Shown piece by piece: positions 1 through 7,925 of a DNA stretch of 12,653 nt. Numbering within the stretch: position 1 is the first letter of the stretch; each line of letters opens with the position of its first letter. Source of the stretch: Hyphomicrobiales bacterium (GTDB lineage: Bacteria; Pseudomonadota; Alphaproteobacteria; Rhizobiales; Kaistiaceae). Below the pieces are notes generated by a model. The model did not search any database. It saw only the letters and a program-made list of their open reading frames with translations, and was not told the origin of the DNA. The DNA lies in assembly GCA_017305815.1 (NCBI GenBank), contig JAFKJZ010000166.1:1-12653 (forward strand), in the 5' to 3' direction. The position numbers were made by a program, and so were the translations under genes.

Positions 1-24
1 GGCGGGAGAGGGTCGGGGTGCGGG
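1..24. repeat. Partial copy of the intergenic GC-rich palindromic repeat, cut by the window edge
   Basis: Bases 2-12 (GCGGGAGAGGG) followed by a TCGGGGTG-like stretch match the outer arm of the repeat found at 8666-8789 (GCGGGAGAGGGTTGGGTGAG). About 18 of 22 compared bases agree. It lies just beyond the stop codon of the mutarotase gene and is probably one arm of a palindrome whose other half is outside the window. Being short and GC-rich, some resemblance could be chance. Confidence 0.45.
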
Positions 25-30
25 CGTGCC

Positions 31-360
31 TCACTCGATATGGAAGACTCCCTCCATGCCGGCCCACCACTCGCCTTCCTTGCGGGTCTCGAGCGGCTTC
101 TGCGGCGGCATGCAGACCGACCACCATTCCTGCGTCGTCGGATCCTCGGCCATCTTGGCGCTGTCGGCGGCGAAGTCGGTGCCGTGATATTCGAAGTAGG
201 CGAAGAGCAGGTTTTCCGGCTCCTTCAGGTAGATCGAATAGTTCCTGATGTTGCAGTCGGCGATCTTGGCGAGCACGCCCGGCCAGACGGCGGCGTGCAG
301 GCGCTTGTATTCCTCGATCGCCCCGTCCTGCAGGCCGATGACATTTCCCATGCGCTGCAT
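31..360 (-). CDS. rhaM: RhaM-family L-sugar mutarotase (109 aa)
   Basis: A small cytoplasmic enzyme of the L-rhamnose mutarotase family (YiiL/RhaM), which interconverts alpha and beta anomers of an L-sugar so that the next enzyme gets the right anomer. The first 45 residues line up with E. coli RhaM from memory without gaps: Tyr18, the catalytic-position His22, the Trp26-Pro27 pair and Asn40-Tyr41 all fall at the same numbers. A WW pair is at 79-80 and a family-typical GVFHIE tail ends the protein. Length (109 aa) fits the family (about 104). The start at 360 is chosen because GGGGAG lies 8 nt upstream; an in-frame extension to 525 would run through a palindromic repeat. It is the last gene of the leftward regulator-lactonase-mutarotase set. 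Family members also occur in non-phosphorylating L-fucose clusters, so the substrate may be L-fucose rather than L-rhamnose. Family sure, substrate not. Confidence 0.9.
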   Translation of the reverse strand: MQRMGNVIGLQDGAIEEYKRLHAAVWPGVLAKIADCNIRNYSIYLKEPENLLFAYFEYHGTDFAADSAKMAEDPTTQEWWSVCMPPQKPLETRKEGEWWAGMEGVFHIE

Positions 361-413
361 GTGATCTTCTCCCCTGTCCGTTGTTTTAAGCTCGGCTGCC
401 AAGCTTCTCCGAT

Positions 414-506
414 CGTCATCCCTGCGCAAGCGGGGATCCGTTGCAGCCCCGGCAGACGGCGGCTGCATGGATCCCAGATCTACGCTTCGCTTCACCCGGG
501 ATGACG
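414..506. repeat. Intergenic palindromic element of rhizobial type (about 93 bp)
   Basis: The outer ends are a perfect 9-bp inverted repeat, CGTCATCCC (414-422) and GGGATGACG (498-506). Inside is a second one: GGATCCGTTGCAGCC (434-448) against GGCTGCATGGATCC (461-474), which pair except for one extra base. The middle carries CAAGCGGGGATCC and CGCTTCACCCGGG, segments common in the dispersed intergenic elements of rhizobial genomes (RIME-like). It sits between the lactonase stop and the mutarotase start, where it would fold as a hairpin in the shared transcript. No ORF or transposase is associated. The assignment to a named repeat family is from general recognition, not a search. Confidence 0.7.
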
Positions 507-521
507 GCGGAGGGCTCGAAG

Positions 522-1352
522 TCAATCCAGCCGATAGATCCGCTCGGCGTTGCGGTGCAGCAGGCCGGCCTTCTCGTCGTCGCTGGCGCCCTTGATGATC
601 TCATGCGTTGCGGCGACCCAGCGGCCGAGATCGGCCGTCAGCGTGCAGACAGGCCAGTCCGAGCCCCAGACCACGCGGTCCCAGCCGAAGGCGCCGATCG
701 TGTGCTCGACGAAGGGACGCAGGTCGTCCACGGTCCAGTTGACCGGGTCGCCATAGGCGATGACGCCGGAGATCTTGGCGGCGACGTTCGGCAGGTCCGC
801 GATCGCCGACATGTTCGTGCGCCAGGGCTCGAACGCCTTGTCCTTGACGTTGGGGACGCCGCAATGATCGACGACGAACTGCACGTCCGGCGCCGCTTTG
901 GCGATGGCGATCGCGATCGGGATCTGGTGCGGCAGCACACAGAAATCGAAGGTCAGCTGGTGCGCGGCGAGCCGCTTGATGTTGTCGGCGAAGATCGGGC
1001 GCTGACCCAGTTCGTCCGGCGACTGGTGCAGGATCCGGCGCAGGCCCTTGACCTTAGGGTTGGCGGCAAGGCGCTCCAGTTGGGCGGCGAACGCCGGGCT
1101 TTCCGGCCGGCAGGCGGCGATCGCGCCAATCACGCCCTGGCCGAGGCCGGTCACGAATGCAGTCTCCGGCTCGATATCCGCCTCGGCGACGTCGACCTCC
1201 ATGTGGATCATGTCGGTGATGCCGGCGGCCTTCGCCTGCGGCAGGTAGTCCTCGATGGTGAAATTGCGGTTGAGCTTCGGTGCGCCGCCAAGCCAGGGGT
1301 AGGAAAACCGCTCCTGGTAGACCAGGTGCAGGTGGGTATCGATCATCCGCAT
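522..1352 (-). CDS. COG3618 amidohydrolase, probable sugar-acid lactonase (276 aa)
   Basis: A TIM-barrel metal-dependent hydrolase of the amidohydrolase_2 (COG3618) group, which includes L-fucono-1,5-lactonase, L-rhamnono-lactonase and 2-pyrone-4,6-dicarboxylate lactonase. Visible active-site elements in barrel order are the HxH motif MIDTHLHL (His7, His9), GLRRILHQ at 103-110, the VVDHCGVP motif with His163, and the WGSDWP motif with the catalytic-position Asp232. No signal peptide, so cytoplasmic. It would open the lactone made by a sugar 1-dehydrogenase and give the acid used by the dehydratase at 6789-7895. It lies 101 nt downstream of the iclR-type gene and about 160 nt upstream of the mutarotase, same strand. 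Three in-frame ATGs (1358, 1352, 1346) compete; 1352 has the best spacing (6 nt) from GGAGGAG. L-fuconolactonase is my preferred role from neighbours; the sequence alone does not fix the substrate. Confidence 0.85.
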   Translation of the reverse strand: MRMIDTHLHLVYQERFSYPWLGGAPKLNRNFTIEDYLPQAKAAGITDMIHMEVDVAEADIEPETAFVTGLGQGVIGAIAACRPESPAFAAQLERLAANPKVKGLRRILHQSPDELGQRPIFADNIKRLAAHQLTFDFCVLPHQIPIAIAIAKAAPDVQFVVDHCGVPNVKDKAFEPWRTNMSAIADLPNVAAKISGVIAYGDPVNWTVDDLRPFVEHTIGAFGWDRVVWGSDWPVCTLTADLGRWVAATHEIIKGASDDEKAGLLHRNAERIYRLD

Positions 1353-1358
1353 GCGCAT

Positions 1359-1365
1359 CTCCTCC
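1359..1365 (-). promoter_or_regulatory. Ribosome binding site that decides the lactonase start
   Basis: On the minus strand GGAGGAG directly abuts ATG at 1358, then come CGC, ATG (1352), CGG, ATG (1346). Zero spacing makes 1358 unlikely; 6 nt to 1352 is good and 12 nt to 1346 is long. The protein most probably begins MRMIDTHLH. Confidence 0.6.
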
Positions 1366-1453
1366 GGCCGGACTTCTCGGATTCCGGTCCATTCATATGT
1401 GGGCTCATCATTCACGCCAAGCCGGCGCGTGGCAAGCTCGCCTGCCGGTCCCG

Positions 1454-2245
1454 CTACGGCGATCCTGCCTCGACGGCGCCGCGCCCCAGCACATGCGACA
1501 GGTCGCGGCTGGCGGCGAGCAGGATATCCATGGCCTCCTGCATGTTCGGCGCGTTCGGCCGATCGATGCGGGGCAGGAACGGACAGGTCAGCGCCGCCAG
1601 CGCGGTGTCGTTGGCGCCGAGCACGGGCACCGACAGGTTGTAGACCGACTGCGACTGGGCGCTCGGCGTCGATTCGAAGCCGCGCCGGCGGATCTGCGCC
1701 AGCCGCTCGTCGAGATTGTCCGGCCGCCCCTTGTCCTCGGCCTGCTCCTCGCGCTCGGCCTCCATCATCGTCCGCTCCTCGGGCGTCGCGAAGGCGAGCA
1801 GAACATGGCCGGAGCCGGTGTTGTAGAGACTGACCCGCGCGCCGACGCGAATCGAATAACTCCAATAGCTTGGCGCATCCATCTGGGCGACGACGACGAC
1901 CCGGCCGCGGTCGTAGATGGCGAGGTGGCAGGCCTGCTCCGAATCGCGCGAGAACTGCCGCATCACCGGCAGCGCCTGGCTGACGAGCCGGCGCACGGGG
2001 GCATGCTGATGGGCGAGCGCGAACAGCCGCAGCGTCAGTTCATAGCGGTCGCCATGCACGCGCGCGACGTAGCTGCGCCGCACGAGACGGTCGAGCATGC
2101 GGTAGATCTCGTTCGGCGAACGGTTCAACGCCTTGGCGATTTCGGCCTGCGTCATGCTCTCGTCGGTGGCCGCGAGCAGTTCAAGAATGTCGAGCCCCTT
2201 GTCGAGGGCGGGTGCGCGATATCGGTCGTTCGCGTCGTCGAGCAT
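1454..2245 (-). CDS. IclR-family transcriptional regulator (263 aa)
   Basis: A cytoplasmic DNA-binding regulator. Residues about 12-75 form the winged helix-turn-helix typical of IclR proteins (APALDKGLDILELL, then MTQAEIAKALNRSPNEIYRM as the helix-turn-helix core). Residues about 85-255 form the GAF-like effector-binding domain, including the VSLYNTGSGHVLLAF segment and the late NLSVPVLG and AALTCPF motifs. Length is normal for the family. The start at 2245 is chosen because GGGGAGG sits 6 nt upstream; upstream in-frame ATGs (2260, 2293, 2335) lack such a site and would run through the promoter region. It is divergent from the ABC transporter operon and first in the leftward operon, so it probably controls both arms in response to the imported sugar or a pathway intermediate. 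Whether it represses or activates cannot be read from the sequence. Confidence 0.93.
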   Translation of the reverse strand: MLDDANDRYRAPALDKGLDILELLAATDESMTQAEIAKALNRSPNEIYRMLDRLVRRSYVARVHGDRYELTLRLFALAHQHAPVRRLVSQALPVMRQFSRDSEQACHLAIYDRGRVVVVAQMDAPSYWSYSIRVGARVSLYNTGSGHVLLAFATPEERTMMEAEREEQAEDKGRPDNLDERLAQIRRRGFESTPSAQSQSVYNLSVPVLGANDTALAALTCPFLPRIDRPNAPNMQEAMDILLAASRDLSHVLGRGAVEAGSP

Positions 2246-2282
2246 GGTTCGCCTCCCCATGGGCCAGCGGCCCGGCCCCGAC

Positions 2283-2310
2283 AAGTTAGACATTGACTCG
2301 ATCCAGTCAA
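2283..2310 (-). promoter_or_regulatory. Putative promoter of the leftward iclR-lactonase-mutarotase operon
   Basis: On the minus strand a TTGACT -35 box (2310-2305) is followed after 16 nt by TAACTT (2288-2283), a weak -10 box. Transcription would begin near 2276, about 30 nt before the iclR start codon. The -35 box is one arm of the inverted repeat at 2292-2311, so operator binding would block it. The -10 match is poor, so confidence is modest. Confidence 0.4.
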
Positions 2311-2311
2311 T
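2292..2311. promoter_or_regulatory. Perfect inverted repeat, candidate IclR operator
   Basis: ATTGACT (2292-2298), a 6-base spacer CGATCC, and AGTCAAT (2305-2311) form a perfect 7+7 bp inverted repeat in the regulator-importer gap. Each arm contains a TTGACT -35 box, one per strand, so a dimer bound here would cover both divergent promoters. IclR proteins commonly bind palindromes of about this size between their own gene and a divergent target. The match to this particular regulator is inferred from position. Confidence 0.6.
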
Positions 2312-2322
2312 TTCGCTTATAT
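2293..2322 (+). promoter_or_regulatory. Putative sigma-70 promoter of the ABC importer operon
   Basis: TTGACT (2293-2298) is followed after 18 nt by TTATAT (2317-2322), a good -35/-10 pair in an otherwise GC-rich region. Transcription would start around 2329, leaving a leader of about 75 nt before the binding-protein start codon. The -35 box lies inside the inverted repeat at 2292-2311. Confidence 0.6.
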
Positions 2323-2324
2323 AC

Positions 2325-2351
2325 GAATGCTCCATTCAGTAGTGGAGAATG
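2325..2351. promoter_or_regulatory. Second short inverted repeat cluster at the predicted transcription start
   Basis: GAATG (2325-2329), CTC, CATTC (2333-2337) is a 5+5 bp inverted repeat lying on the predicted +1, and a third GAATG follows at 2347-2351. CATTCAGT (2333-2340) matches the upstream half-site CATTGACT (2291-2298) at 6 of 8 bases, so it could be an auxiliary operator. The arms are short and chance is possible. Confidence 0.3.
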
Positions 2352-2404
2352 CGACAGGCCTCAAACCAAAGCGGTTCGGGCGCCTTCTGGGAGGAATTCG
2401 ACAC

Positions 2405-3742
2405 ATGAATTTTATGCGCGGCATCAAGGCCGCTCTTTTTTCGTGCGCGGCTCTTGGCGCGCTGACCGCAGTCGCTTCGGCTGAAGACGCTGCCAATTGG
2501 GGCTCCTTCCCCGGCTATACGCTGAAGGTGAAGCTCGTCGGCGGCACGCAGTACGAGAAGCTCTACACGCGCATTCCCGAATGGGAGAAGGCGACCGGCG
2601 CCAAGGTCGAGATCGTCTCGTCGAAGAACCATTTCGAGCTCGACCGCGAGATCAAGCAGGACATCGCTTCCGGCACGATCACCTGGTGCGTCGGCTCCAA
2701 CCACACCAGCTTCGCGCCGCAGTACGGTGATCTCTACGTCGACCTGAAGACGCTGATCCCGCAGGCGACGCTGGACGAATACGTCCCCGGCACGCTGGCT
2801 GCCTCGATGGTCGACGGCCGCCTCGTGCAGCTGCCCCGCGTCACCGACGTCTCGAACCTCTACTATCAGAAAGAGCTGTACGAGAACGCCGACAACAAGG
2901 CGAAGTACAAGGAGAAGTTCGGCACCGAGCTCGCTCCGCCGAAGACCTTCGACGAGCTGAAGCAGCAGATCATCTTCTTCGCCAGCCCGCCGAACCTCTA
3001 CGGCACGGCTTTCGCCGGCAAGGACGAGGGCATGACCGGCCGGTTCATGGAGATCGTGCGCGCCAATGGCGGCGACATGTTCGACGAGAACTGGAAGCCG
3101 ATCTTCAACTCGCAGGCCGGCGTCGACGCCCTGCAGTGGTTCATCGACATCTACAACGCCAAGGCCGTCCCGGCCGGCACGGTGAACTATACCTGGGACG
3201 ACATCGGCCAGGCCTTCGCCGCCGGCACCCTCGCCGTCGACCTCGACTGGCCCGGCTTCGCCGCCTTCTACAACGACCCGGCCAAGTCCAAGGTCGCCGG
3301 CAAGGTCGGCTTCGCCCTGTCGCCGGTCGGCACCGCCGGCAAGCGCGGCGGCTGGTCCGGCTCGCACTCCTTCTCGATCACCCAGGCCTGCGACAACAAG
3401 GAAGCCGCGGCCAGCCTGATCACCTTCCTGACCGACTACGATTCGGAAATGCTCGAAGCCCGCGCCGGCAACCTGCCGACCCGGACCAAGGCGTTCACCG
3501 ACGTCGTCGAGGAGTTCAAGAAGGGCGACACGCCTTACATGGCCGAGATGTTCGCGGTCTGGGAAAAGTCCCTCGCCGAAGCCCGCACGCCGCCGCTGAT
3601 CCCCCAGTGGATCGAAGTGTCGAACGTGATCTGGCCGGAACTGCAGGCCGCCATCGTCGGCCAGAAGACCGCCCAGGAGGCGCTCGATACCGCCGCCAAA
3701 AAGGCGACGCAGATCATGGAAGACGCCGGCGTCCTCCAGTAG
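2405..3742 (+). CDS. ABC transporter periplasmic sugar-binding protein, family 1 (445 aa)
   Basis: The solute-capturing subunit of a CUT1-type importer (COG1653, MalE/UgpB-like). Residues 1-26 are a signal peptide: Lys/Arg-containing start, a hydrophobic stretch about 9-24, and an AVASA|ED cleavage site. The mature part begins GSFPGYTLKVKLVGG and shows the usual two-lobe pattern, with QAFAAGTLAVDLDWPG and the GGWSGSHSFSI segment typical of sugar-binding members. There is no lipobox cysteine at the cleavage site, so it should be soluble in the periplasm. The start at 2405 has GGGAGGA 9 nt upstream; a second ATG at 2414 is possible but less well placed. It is first in the rightward operon and is followed by a strong hairpin terminator, which would make it more abundant than the permeases. 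The ligand cannot be named from sequence; context suggests a 6-deoxy sugar or sugar acid. Confidence 0.93.
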   Translation: MNFMRGIKAALFSCAALGALTAVASAEDAANWGSFPGYTLKVKLVGGTQYEKLYTRIPEWEKATGAKVEIVSSKNHFELDREIKQDIASGTITWCVGSNHTSFAPQYGDLYVDLKTLIPQATLDEYVPGTLAASMVDGRLVQLPRVTDVSNLYYQKELYENADNKAKYKEKFGTELAPPKTFDELKQQIIFFASPPNLYGTAFAGKDEGMTGRFMEIVRANGGDMFDENWKPIFNSQAGVDALQWFIDIYNAKAVPAGTVNYTWDDIGQAFAAGTLAVDLDWPGFAAFYNDPAKSKVAGKVGFALSPVGTAGKRGGWSGSHSFSITQACDNKEAAASLITFLTDYDSEMLEARAGNLPTRTKAFTDVVEEFKKGDTPYMAEMFAVWEKSLAEARTPPLIPQWIEVSNVIWPELQAAIVGQKTAQEALDTAAKKATQIMEDAGVLQ

Positions 3743-3761
3743 ACCCTGACTGACCCAAATG

Positions 3762-3793
3762 AACCTCGCCCGCTCGCGGGCGAGGTTTTGTTT
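3762..3793 (+). terminator. Intra-operon hairpin terminator or attenuator after the binding-protein gene
   Basis: AACCTCGCCCG (3762-3772), loop CTCG, CGGGCGAGGTT (3777-3787) is a perfect 11-bp stem followed by TTGTTT. It begins 19 nt after the binding-protein stop and 114 nt before the first permease start. It likely causes partial termination and protects the upstream mRNA, raising binding protein above permease levels, as known in other sugar importer operons. Confidence 0.8.
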
Positions 3794-3906
3794 CAGGGCG
3801 CGCCGTCGTGGCTGCTCCCGCCGCCCAGAACTCCCCGAGCGGAGAGCGGGCACAGAAGACCCGGACCTCGCGGTCCCGCCCGTTCAACGGCTCACGGAAT
3901 CCTTCC

Positions 3907-4809
3907 ATGCGTTTCTTCCGAAGCCGGCTCTCGCCTCCTCTCCTGCTGTTGATGCCGGCCTTCGTCATCATCGCGCTGGTGGTGGCGCTGCCGCTCCTGT
4001 TCTCGCTCTATACGAGCTTCACGGGCTACCGCCTGGTGCAGCCCGCCTCGCTCTGGCAGTGGGTCGGCTGGCGCAACTACCAGCGCCTGCTCACCGACGT
4101 CGACTTCTGGTGGGCCTTCGGCCGCACGGTGGTGTTCCTGACGGTCGCGCTCAATCTGGAACTGGTGATCGGCCTCGGCATCGCTCTCCTGATCGACAAG
4201 CTGACCGCCGGCCAGCGCATCATCCGGACCATCATGATGTTCCCGATGATGTTCTCGCCGATCCTCGTCGGCTTCCAGTTCAAGTACATCTTCAACGACA
4301 ATGTCGGCCTGGTGAACAACGCCATCCAGTCGCTCGGCTGGTCGGACGTGACGATCCCCTGGCTCGTCAATCCCGTCACCGCCAACCTCGCCATCCTGAT
4401 GGCCGAGGTCTGGATGTCGACGCCAATTTTCGCGATCCTGCTGCTGGCGGGCCTGATGGCCATGCCGCGCGATCCGATCGAGGCGGCCAAGGTGGACGGC
4501 TGCAATCCGTGGCAGGTCTTCCGCCACATCACGCTGCCCTACCTGATGCCCTTCGTCTACATCGCCATGGCCATCCGCTCGCTCGACGTGGCGCGCGCCT
4601 ATGACATGGTCAAGATCATGACCAATGGCGGCCCGGCCGGACGCACGGAGCTGCTGTGGACGCTGATCGCCCGCACCGGCTACCAGGACGCCCGCATGGG
4701 CATGGCCAACGCCATGTCCTACGCCTCAATCCTGCTGTCGGTCTATTTCACCGTCTATTTCTTCCGCAAGCTCGCCGCCGCGCGACGCACCATGGGCGGG
4801 GTGGCTTGA
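3907..4809 (+). CDS. ABC sugar transporter permease, MalF/UgpA type (300 aa)
   Basis: The first inner-membrane subunit of the CUT1 importer. Hydrophobic segments are visible at about 11-35, 73-95, 107-128, 160-182, 212-225 and 268-288, giving the usual six-helix arrangement. The cytoplasmic EAA loop that docks on the ATPase is at 192-211 (EAAKVDGCN, ending ITLP, with Gly198 and Pro211). The start at 3907 (MRFFRSRL) is preferred because a GGA lies 8 nt upstream and the membrane protein begins with a short basic N-terminus; extending to 3808 would add a Ser/Arg-rich tail unlike the family. It is separated from the binding protein by 164 nt holding the hairpin and from the second permease by one base, so the two are translationally coupled. 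Confidence 0.93.
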   Translation: MRFFRSRLSPPLLLLMPAFVIIALVVALPLLFSLYTSFTGYRLVQPASLWQWVGWRNYQRLLTDVDFWWAFGRTVVFLTVALNLELVIGLGIALLIDKLTAGQRIIRTIMMFPMMFSPILVGFQFKYIFNDNVGLVNNAIQSLGWSDVTIPWLVNPVTANLAILMAEVWMSTPIFAILLLAGLMAMPRDPIEAAKVDGCNPWQVFRHITLPYLMPFVYIAMAIRSLDVARAYDMVKIMTNGGPAGRTELLWTLIARTGYQDARMGMANAMSYASILLSVYFTVYFFRKLAAARRTMGGVA

Positions 4810-4810
4810 T

Positions 4811-5656
4811 ATGGAACGCTCCTGGCAGCGCTGGCTGATCCGTTTCGCCGTGTTCATCGTCATGGCGATCATCTGCATCCCCGGTCTCTGGATCGTGATG
4901 ACGGCCTTCCGCGACAACGTCGAGGTGATGGCCCGTCCCCCGGTCTGGATCCCCGAACGCTGGACGCTCGACAATTTCCGCGCGATCCTCGGCCTGTCCG
5001 AGAACCAGCAGGGCATTCCCGTCGCCCGCTACTTCCTGAACTCGGTCATCATCTCGGTGACGAGCACCGTGCTCGCCGTGCTGATCGGCATGATGGGCGG
5101 CTACGCCTTCGCCCGCTACCGCTTCAAGGGCAAGAACGTCGCCTTCCTGTGGCTGATGCTGTCGCGCACGGTGCCGGGCATCTCGCTGTCGCTGCCGGTC
5201 TTCATGATCTGGAGCCGCGTCGGCCTGATCGACACCGATATCGGCGTCATCCTGGTCTATCTGGCGCTCAACATCCCGTTCACGATCTGGCTGATCGACG
5301 GCTTCTTCCGGCAGATCCCGCTGTCTCTCTCGGAGGCCGCCCAGGTTGACGGCTGCACCCGCTGGCAGGCGTTCTGGAAGATCGAGTTCCCGCTCGCCAA
5401 GTCGGGCATCGCCTCGGCCGGCATCTTCGCCTTCCTCACCTCCTGGAACGAGTTCGCCCTCGCTTCCCAGCTCACCCGGACCACGGCGTCGAAGACGCTG
5501 CCGGTCGGGCTGATGGATTTCACCGCACAGTTCACGGTCGACTGGACCGGCATGTGCGCCATGGCCGTGATCATCATCGTGCCGGCGCTCCTGCTGACCT
5601 TCATCGTGCAGAAACATCTGATCGCCGGTCTCACCTTCGGCGGCGTCAAGGGATAA
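4811..5656 (+). CDS. ABC sugar transporter permease, MalG/UgpE type (281 aa)
   Basis: The second inner-membrane subunit, partner of the gene at 3907-4809. Hydrophobic helices lie at about 11-31, 76-98, 108-130, 144-165, 199-219 and 248-268. The EAA loop is at 175-194 (EAAQVDGCT, then IEFP, with Gly181 and Pro194). The early TAFRDNVEVM and WTLDNFRAIL stretches before the second helix are typical of MalG-type subunits. It starts one base after the previous stop, and the ATPase gene starts 6 bases after its own stop, so all three are one transcription unit. Confidence 0.94.
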   Translation: MERSWQRWLIRFAVFIVMAIICIPGLWIVMTAFRDNVEVMARPPVWIPERWTLDNFRAILGLSENQQGIPVARYFLNSVIISVTSTVLAVLIGMMGGYAFARYRFKGKNVAFLWLMLSRTVPGISLSLPVFMIWSRVGLIDTDIGVILVYLALNIPFTIWLIDGFFRQIPLSLSEAAQVDGCTRWQAFWKIEFPLAKSGIASAGIFAFLTSWNEFALASQLTRTTASKTLPVGLMDFTAQFTVDWTGMCAMAVIIIVPALLLTFIVQKHLIAGLTFGGVKG

Positions 5657-5662
5657 TTTGAT

Positions 5663-6766
<1,104 letters not shown>

Positions 6767-6788
6767 AAAGAGAGTTCAGGGGGAGACA

Positions 6789-7895
6789 ATGGCAAAGATC
6801 GTTCGCGTCGAAGGACTGATGGTCGACCTGAAGCCGAAGGTGAAGCGGGTCGATGCGATCCAGTCCTTCGTCAGCCAGGAAACGCCGATCATCCGCATCA
6901 CCGATGCCGATGGCGCGGTCGGCACCGGCTACAGCTACACGATCGGCACCGGCGGCCCGGCGATCATGTCGCTGATCGAGAAGACGCTGGCTCCTGCCCT
7001 GATCGGCCGCGAGGCCGGCATGATCGAGCAGATCTGGCGCGACCTGCTGTTCCTCACGCACGCCACCTCCGTCGGCGCCATCACCTCGCTGGCGCTCGCC
7101 GCCATCGACACGGCGCTCTGGGACCTGAAGGCGCGCAAGGCCGACCTGCCGGTGCATATCCTCGCCGGCGGCGCGCAGGAGAAGATCCGCCTCTACACCA
7201 CCGAAGGCGGCTGGCTGCATCTGCCGGTCGAGTCGATCATCGAGGACACGCTGCGCGCCAAGGCGAACGGCTTCGGCGGCGCCAAGATGAAGGTCGGCCG
7301 GCCGATCCATGAGGACGTCGCCCGCTTGAACGCCGTGCGCGAGGCCGTCGGCCCCGGCTTCGAGCTCTTCACCGACGCCAACCAGGCCTTCTCGGTCGAC
7401 GAGGCGATCCGCCGCGCGCGCCACTACGAGGCGGCCGACATCGGCTGGCTCGAGGAGCCGCTGACCGCCGACGACGTCGACGGCCATATCCGCCTGTCGG
7501 AATCGACCTCGATCCCGATCGCGGTCGGCGAGAGCCTCTATTCGAGCCTGCATTTCCGCGACTACCTGCAGCGCCGCGCCTGCTCGGTCGTCCAGGTCGA
7601 CGTCGCCCGCATCGGCGGCATCACGCCCTGGCTCAAGGTCGCGCACCTGGCGGAGACGTTCAACGTCGTCGTCTGCCCGCACTTCCTTATGGAACTGCAT
7701 GTTGCGCTCTGCGCCGCCGTGCCGAATGCGCGCTGGGTCGAATACATCCCGCAATTGGACAGCCTGACGACAAAGGGCATGACGATCGCGGACGGATATG
7801 CCATTCCGAGCGCCGAGGCCGGTCTCGGCATCGCCTGGGATTTCGACGCCATCGGCCGCCAGACGGTCGAAGGATCGAATTTCCAGACCACCTGA
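6789..7895 (+). CDS. Enolase-superfamily acid-sugar dehydratase, mandelate racemase subgroup (368 aa)
   Basis: A Mg-dependent enzyme that abstracts the proton alpha to a carboxylate, most likely dehydrating an acid sugar to a 2-keto-3-deoxy acid. The N-terminal capping domain covers about 1-125 and the barrel follows. Catalytic residues are visible: the KxK motif Lys166 and Lys168 (AKMKVG), metal ligands Asp196 (TDAN), Glu222 (LEEP) and Glu248 (VGES), and the Asp271/His298 dyad (VQVDVARIGG and CPHF). This KxK plus Asp-His set defines the mandelate racemase subgroup, home of L-fuconate, L-rhamnonate and L-talarate/galactarate dehydratases and of some racemases and cycloisomerases. The start at 6789 follows GGGGGAG by 3 nt and lies 22 nt after the ATPase stop. 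At 368 aa it is clearly shorter than the roughly 440-aa Xanthomonas-type L-fuconate dehydratase. Function inferred from the adjoining SDR and lactonase. Confidence 0.9.
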   Translation: MAKIVRVEGLMVDLKPKVKRVDAIQSFVSQETPIIRITDADGAVGTGYSYTIGTGGPAIMSLIEKTLAPALIGREAGMIEQIWRDLLFLTHATSVGAITSLALAAIDTALWDLKARKADLPVHILAGGAQEKIRLYTTEGGWLHLPVESIIEDTLRAKANGFGGAKMKVGRPIHEDVARLNAVREAVGPGFELFTDANQAFSVDEAIRRARHYEAADIGWLEEPLTADDVDGHIRLSESTSIPIAVGESLYSSLHFRDYLQRRACSVVQVDVARIGGITPWLKVAHLAETFNVVVCPHFLMELHVALCAAVPNARWVEYIPQLDSLTTKGMTIADGYAIPSAEAGLGIAWDFDAIGRQTVEGSNFQTT

Positions 7896-7925
7896 TCTGA
7901 AGACGAACCAAAGGGACGGACGACA

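Noticed and set aside
361..525. N-terminal extension of the mutarotase to 525
   Set aside because: It would translate a palindromic intergenic repeat; the 109-residue protein starting at 360 aligns from residue 1 with known RhaM and has its own ribosome site.
1353..1865. N-terminal extension of the lactonase frame into the regulator gene
   Set aside because: The extra residues are Arg/Ala-rich and overlap iclR coding sequence in another frame; GGAGGAG just before 1358 and the family start MIDTHLHL place the true start at 1352.
2336..3853. Long minus-strand open frame (505 codons) opposite the binding-protein gene
   Set aside because: It overlaps a signal-peptide-bearing binding protein codon for codon, covers its ribosome site and the terminator hairpin, and shows no family features.
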